In this document: in pieces, positions 39,799 through 43,557 of the stretch
Layout of the letters: every line of letters begins with the position of its first letter
How positions within the stretch are numbered: the stretch's first letter is position 1
Source of the DNA: DAOTTI01 sp034437795
GTDB lineage: Bacteria > Chloroflexota > UBA11872 > UBA12225
DNA: 43,557 nt
Direction: 5' to 3'
NCBI GenBank assembly: GCA_034437795.1
Contig: DAOTTI010000167.1
Span: forward strand, 1 to 43,557
The notes under the pieces: generated by a model
The model's database searches: none
What the model was told of the DNA's origin: nothing
Seen by the model: only the letters and a program-made list of their open reading frames with translations
Position numbers and translations under genes: made by a program

Positions 39799-40587
39799 CT
39801 ACCACATGATGATCCCGCCGCAGACGTTGATCGCCTGCCCCGTAATGTAGGCGCTCTCGTCGGAGGCGAGGAAGCTCACCAGTGGGGCGATGTCTTCGGG
39901 GACCTCGATCCGGCCCAGAGGCGTGCGCGCCGCCATCTCCTGGATGAGCACCCCCGGCGCCTTTCCGAGCAACCGCCCGCGCTCGACGTCGATGTACTTC
40001 CACATGTCCGTGTCGACCACGCCCGGGCAGTAGCAGTTGACGGTAATGCCGTAGGGGCCGAATTCCCAGGCGGCGCTCCGCACCAGCCCCAGCACGGCGG
40101 CCTTGCTGGCCTGGTAATGAGCCTGGAAGGGCGAGCCCATCTTGGCGGCGATGGACGCGGTGGCTAGCAGTCGGCCGCCCTCGCCCTGCGTGATCAGGTG
40201 CCGCGCCGCCGCCTGGAAGCAGAGGAAGACGCCCCGCAAGTTCACGGCGAACATGCGGTCCCACTCGGCCGCGGTCAGATCGACCAGCGGCTTCACCTGG
40301 ATGATGCCGGCGTTCGCCACCATCACGTCCAGCCGGCCGAACCGCCCGACCGTCTGCTGCACCAGCTGCGCCGGGCCATCCTCCTCGGCCACGTCCACGC
40401 GATACGCGGCGGCGCGGCCGCCGGCAGCCTCGATCTCCCGCGCCACGCCGGCCGCCCCCGCCTCATCGATGTCGGCCACGGCCACGGCCGCCCCGTCGGC
40501 GGCCAGCCGGAGGGCGATCGCGCGCCCGATCCCGCGGGCCCCGCCGGTGACGATGGCCACCTTCCCATCGAGTGTTCGTTGCGCCAT
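39799..40587 (-). CDS. SDR family oxidoreductase, probably polyol/sugar dehydrogenase
   Basis: A 262-residue classical SDR: TGGARGIG (14-21), ADIDE acidic residue (NAD), VANAGI (about 92), catalytic Ser (TASIAAK) and Y-Q-A-S-K (about 157), PGVVDTDMW and ITGQAINVCGGIIMW. The VDTDMW...DVERGRLLGK segment and G-G-I-I-M-W end resemble sorbitol or L-iditol/galactitol-type dehydrogenases and acetoin reductases. AGGAGG lies 6 bases before the ATG. Diverges from the small membrane protein gene at 40735. Confidence 0.85.
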   Translation of the reverse strand: MAQRTLDGKVAIVTGGARGIGRAIALRLAADGAAVAVADIDEAGAAGVAREIEAAGGRAAAYRVDVAEEDGPAQLVQQTVGRFGRLDVMVANAGIIQVKPLVDLTAAEWDRMFAVNLRGVFLCFQAAARHLITQGEGGRLLATASIAAKMGSPFQAHYQASKAAVLGLVRSAAWEFGPYGITVNCYCPGVVDTDMWKYIDVERGRLLGKAPGVLIQEMAARTPLGRIEVPEDIAPLVSFLASDESAYITGQAINVCGGIIMW

Positions 40588-40734
40588 GGCGTACCTCCTG
40601 CTCCTGAATTCTGCTCCCGTCTGCTCCCCCTGTCATCTTGTCATCTGGCCCCCGTCGTCCGCTCCCACAGCTACCCTGCCCCGCCAGGTCGCGCGCTGGC
40701 GCATCGCCTCCCGAGCGCGTGCTACCCTAAGGCC

Positions 40735-40950
40735 ATGGACGACGACGTCGAGCGAGGGATCATCTTCACCGCCGGCCTCGTGCTGGGGGCGCTGGTCACG
40801 TGGCTGATCCTCACCATCCGCGGCCGGCGAAGCGCGCGGGGGGTCTATGAGGCGGCGGGCGGGCTAGCCGGCGCCCTGGGCGGCCGGCGCGACGGGGTGC
40901 TGAAGCGTGCCGCCGGCGCGGCCGCGCACCTGCGCGAGCGTTTGAGTTGA
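40735..40950 (+). CDS. small membrane protein
   Basis: A 71-residue protein with one helix (FTAGLVLGALVTWLILTI, residues 11-28) followed by a basic, glycine-rich cytoplasmic tail that looks amphipathic, reminiscent of small YtxH-like proteins. TACCCT ends 6 bases before the ATG, so it is probably leaderless. Its stop lies 38 bp before the SDR start. No function assignable. Confidence 0.6.
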   Translation: MDDDVERGIIFTAGLVLGALVTWLILTIRGRRSARGVYEAAGGLAGALGGRRDGVLKRAAGAAAHLRERLS

Positions 40951-40988
40951 GCGCAGCCATGCAAAAGGGAAGCGAGGATACGAGACCC

Positions 40989-41753
40989 ATGGCGGAGCAA
41001 GCGCGCCTCGCAGGCAAAGTGGCGCTGATCACGGGGTCGGCCACGGGGATCGGGCGCGCCACGGCCATCGAGTTTGCCAGAGAGGGCGCCGACGTGGTGG
41101 TGAACTACTCGCGGTCGGAGCTGGAGGCGCGGCAGACACGCGACGACTGCGCCGCCCTCGGCGTACGCGCCCTCCTCATCCGCGCCGACTGCTCGCGGGA
41201 GGAGGAGATCAAGGACATGGTGGCGCGCACCGTGGACGAGCTGGGTGGCGTGGACATCTTAGTCAACAACGCCGGCACCACCCGCTTCGTCCCGCTGCCG
41301 AACCTGGACGAGCTGACCGATGCGGACTGGGACCGCATCTTCCAGCTCAACGTGAAGGGGGCCTTCTACGCCACGCGCGCCTGTGTCCCGTCGATGCGCC
41401 GGCGGGGCGGCGGGCTGGTGGTGAACGTCGCCTCGGTAGCGGGCTACACTGGCGCGGGGAGCTCGATGCCGTACGCCGTCTCCAAAGGCGCCCTGATCAC
41501 CCTGACCAAGTCCCTAGCCAAGGCCCTGGCGCCCGACATCCGCGTCAACGCCGTGGCGCCGGGGATCGTCACCACGCGCTGGGTGGCCGGACATGAGGAC
41601 CACGTACAGCGGTACGCCAAGGACACGCCGCTGGGGCGGGCCGCCACGGCGGAGGATGTGGCGCGGGTGATTGTCGCCTTTGCCACCCACGGGACCTTCC
41701 TCACCGGCGAGTGCACGCTGGTGGACGGTGGCCGCGAGATGCGCAATCCATAG
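40989..41753 (+). CDS. SDR family oxidoreductase (FabG-like)
   Basis: A 254-residue classical SDR: TGSATGIGRA (about 16-23), NNAGTT (about 88), NVASVAGYTGAGSSMPYAVSKGA (Ser and Y-A-V-S-K, about 155), PGIVTTRW and FLTGECTLVDGGREM. Asn-Tyr-Ser-Arg after the second strand (VVVNYSRS) favours NADPH. ATG 40989 follows a GCGAGGA by 10 bases; an earlier start at 40947 or 40959 overlaps or abuts the small membrane gene. The aldehyde dehydrogenase gene begins 30 bp past its stop, so the two probably form an operon that oxidises an alcohol to an aldehyde and then to an acyl-CoA. Confidence 0.85.
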   Translation: MAEQARLAGKVALITGSATGIGRATAIEFAREGADVVVNYSRSELEARQTRDDCAALGVRALLIRADCSREEEIKDMVARTVDELGGVDILVNNAGTTRFVPLPNLDELTDADWDRIFQLNVKGAFYATRACVPSMRRRGGGLVVNVASVAGYTGAGSSMPYAVSKGALITLTKSLAKALAPDIRVNAVAPGIVTTRWVAGHEDHVQRYAKDTPLGRAATAEDVARVIVAFATHGTFLTGECTLVDGGREMRNP

Positions 41754-41782
41754 CGCATGATGGCACGATGGAGGCAGCGAAG

Positions 41783-43291
41783 ATGGCAACGGTGCAGGTA
41801 ACTCCGAGCGGGCACGCGGCCGCGGACCGCGAGTTCGGCATTGCGCGCAACTACATCGGCGGCCGGTGGATCGACCCGGCCGGCGCGCGGCTGCTGGACG
41901 TGGTCAACCCCGCCACCGGCCAGCCCATCGCCGCCGTGGTCTTGTCCGGTAAAGAGGACGTGGCGCGGGCGGTAGACGCGGCCCAGGCCGCCTTCGCCGA
42001 CTGGCGCCGGACCCCACCGCTGGAGCGGGCCCGCTACTTCTTCCGGCTGAAGGAGGCGCTGGAGCAGCGGTTCGAGGAGCTGGCGCGGATCATCACCCAG
42101 GACCACGGCAAAACGCTGGACGACTCCCGTGGGGAGGTGCGCCGCGCCATAGAGAACGTGGAGGTGGCCTGCGGCATCACCACCTTGATGCAGGGCTACG
42201 GCCTGGAGGATGGGGCGGCGCGAAGCATCGACGAGTTCGTCATCCGCCAGCCACTCGGCGTCTTTGCCGCCGTCTGTCCCTTCAACTTCCCCATGATGGT
42301 GCCCTTCTGGTTCTGGCCCTACGCCGTGGCCTGCGGCAACACCTACATCGTCAAGCCGTCGGAGCAGGTGCCCCTGGCCATGACCAGGGTCTTCGAGATC
42401 CTAGATGACCTTGGGTTCCCGCCCGGTGTGATGAACCTGGTGCACGGCGGGCGGGAGACGGTCGACGCGCTGCTTGACGAGCCCCGCATTCAGGGCATCT
42501 CCTTCGTCGGCTCGTCGCCGGTGGCCAAATACGTCTACCAGCGGGCCGCGGCCAACGGGAAGCGGGTGCAGGCGCAGGGCGGGGCCAAGAACTGCCTGGT
42601 AGTCATGCCAGACGCCCTGCCGCTCCTGGACGCGGCCGTGCCGAACATGCTCGGCTCCGCCTTTGGCGCGGCCGGCCAGCGCTGCCTGGCGGGGTCGGTG
42701 CTGCTCACGGTCGGCGAGGCCCACGCGCGGACGGTGGAGAGCATAGTGGAGGGGGCGCGTCAACTGAAGGTCGGCTACGGACTGGAGCCGGGGGTGGACA
42801 TGGGCCCCGTTATCTCCAGCGCCGCCCGCGACCGGATCGTCGACGCCATCGCCGGTGGCCAGCAGGCCGGCGCCCGGCTGGTGCTGGACGGGCGCGGCGT
42901 GCGCGTGCCGGGCTACGAGCGGGGCTACTTCGTGGGCCCGACCGTGTTCGACGGCGTCTCGCCGCAGATGCGCCTGGCCCAAGACGAGATCTTCGGGCCG
43001 GTGCTCAGCGTGGCACAGGTGTCATCCCTGGATGAGGCGATCGAGCGGATCAACGCCAGCCCATACGGCAACGCGGCCAGCATCTACACCCAGAGCGGCA
43101 AGGCCGCGCGCGAGTTCCGCTATCGCGTGATGGCCGGCAACATCGGGATCAACGTCGGGGTCGCCGCGCCGATGGCGTACTTCCCCTTTGCCGGCATGAA
43201 GCACAGCTTCTACGGCACGCTCCACGGCCAGGGCCGTGACGCGGTGGAATTCTTCACCGACAAGAAGGTCGTGATCGAGCGCTGGCTGTAA
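41783..43291 (+). CDS. mmsA: CoA-acylating methylmalonate-semialdehyde dehydrogenase-like aldehyde dehydrogenase
   Basis: A 502-residue aldehyde dehydrogenase of the MmsA/IolA type, which converts malonate- or methylmalonate-semialdehyde to acetyl- or propionyl-CoA. The nucleophile is Cys 301 in AAGQRCLAGS. PFNFPMMVPFWFWPYAVACGNTYIVKPSEQVP is the family signature. The usual catalytic Glu region is QGGAKN, as in CoA-acylating members. DEIFGPVLSV and GNAASIYTQSG are present. GGAGG lies 8 bases before the ATG at 41783. It follows the SDR gene by 29 bp, consistent with a valine, inositol or propanoate pathway operon. Substrate is inferred. Confidence 0.85.
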   Translation: MATVQVTPSGHAAADREFGIARNYIGGRWIDPAGARLLDVVNPATGQPIAAVVLSGKEDVARAVDAAQAAFADWRRTPPLERARYFFRLKEALEQRFEELARIITQDHGKTLDDSRGEVRRAIENVEVACGITTLMQGYGLEDGAARSIDEFVIRQPLGVFAAVCPFNFPMMVPFWFWPYAVACGNTYIVKPSEQVPLAMTRVFEILDDLGFPPGVMNLVHGGRETVDALLDEPRIQGISFVGSSPVAKYVYQRAAANGKRVQAQGGAKNCLVVMPDALPLLDAAVPNMLGSAFGAAGQRCLAGSVLLTVGEAHARTVESIVEGARQLKVGYGLEPGVDMGPVISSAARDRIVDAIAGGQQAGARLVLDGRGVRVPGYERGYFVGPTVFDGVSPQMRLAQDEIFGPVLSVAQVSSLDEAIERINASPYGNAASIYTQSGKAAREFRYRVMAGNIGINVGVAAPMAYFPFAGMKHSFYGTLHGQGRDAVEFFTDKKVVIERWL

Positions 43292-43349
43292 CGGTCGGTT
43301 GTTGAGCCCGGCATGGGGTGTGCGCCCCGCGACAGGCGAAGGTGTGGCC

Positions 43350-43547
43350 ATGCCCCCACGGCTGCCCACGCCCCCGCGGCTGCCCGTGCCCCCACGGCTG
43401 CCCATGCCACCCGCCCCAGGGCCGCGTGCGACGGACGCCGCGCCATGGGAGCGCGATCTGATGACTGGTTCGCCACGCTCGCCCAGCGACGTGGGGCTCA
43501 AGAGCACCGGCCAGGGCGGCGGCCCCGCGACTGGCACCAGACGCTGA
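43350..43547 (+). CDS. possible proline-repeat protein, low support
   Basis: A 65-residue frame begins MPPRLPTPPRLPVPPRLPMP, three-plus units of a 15-bp repeat encoding P-P-R-L-P, then a hydrophilic tail and a stop at 43547. No ribosome-binding site stands out, and no family is recognised. The repeat itself is clear (about 43350-43410), the protein is not. Confidence 0.3.
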   Translation: MPPRLPTPPRLPVPPRLPMPPAPGPRATDAAPWERDLMTGSPRSPSDVGLKSTGQGGGPATGTRR

Positions 43548-43557
43548 CCGCCATGGC

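Overview
The window is very GC-rich DNA from a free-living heterotrophic bacterium. I infer a Chloroflexota-like (Thermomicrobia or related) or neighbouring high-GC lineage. The basis is the gene mix (PAC2-family protein, FmdB zinc ribbon, 29-residue bS22-like protein, many Tat/lipoprotein sugar-binding proteins and SDR dehydrogenases), numerous short palindromic intergenic repeats, and several genes with a -10 box directly before the start codon. No rRNA gene or species-diagnostic marker is present, so the taxonomy is inference.

Positions 1 to about 6180 look like the right end of an integrated plasmid or integrative element. They hold the tail of an unknown protein, a repeat-packed non-coding stretch, a 724-residue AAA+ replication protein, a MerR-like DNA-binding protein, a SWIM zinc-finger protein and a divergent XRE repressor. 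The last two genes have overlapping control regions carrying matched inverted operators. The region ends at a complete tRNA-Pro(CGG), followed 29 bp away by the 5' half of a second tRNA-Pro, which looks like an integration junction. An iteron-bearing sequence occurs twice in inverted orientation, once inside the replication gene and once downstream of it.

From 6181 to 24444 the window looks like chromosomal backbone. It holds bS22, a PAC2 protein, a SnoaL-like protein, an alkyltransferase-like DNA-repair protein, an ABC exporter pair, and a minus-strand operon of sugar isomerase, SDR and amidohydrolase. These are followed by two more SDRs, FmdB, dihydropteroate synthase, a PadR-plus-membrane-protein pair, a BON protein, a monothiol glutaredoxin, a DUF559 nuclease cassette bounded by 47-bp repeats, and L-rhamnose isomerase.

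From 24445 to the end, the genes mostly concern carbohydrate uptake and oxidation, plus housekeeping. There are three solute-binding lipoproteins with no permease genes nearby (one interrupted by an in-frame stop), rhamnose mutarotase, a second sugar isomerase, a PHP phosphoesterase, an MgtC protein, an AI-2E-type transporter and small conserved proteins. Then come a YciH/SUI1 protein, an LDH2-type dehydrogenase, an alpha-carbonic anhydrase lipoprotein, two SDRs and a CoA-acylating aldehyde dehydrogenase. Rhamnose isomerase and mutarotase, the sugar-phosphate-isomerase-like proteins, the SDRs, the LDH2 enzyme and the MmsA-like enzyme together suggest breakdown of plant-type sugars and polyols, but the genes are scattered rather than in one catabolic operon.
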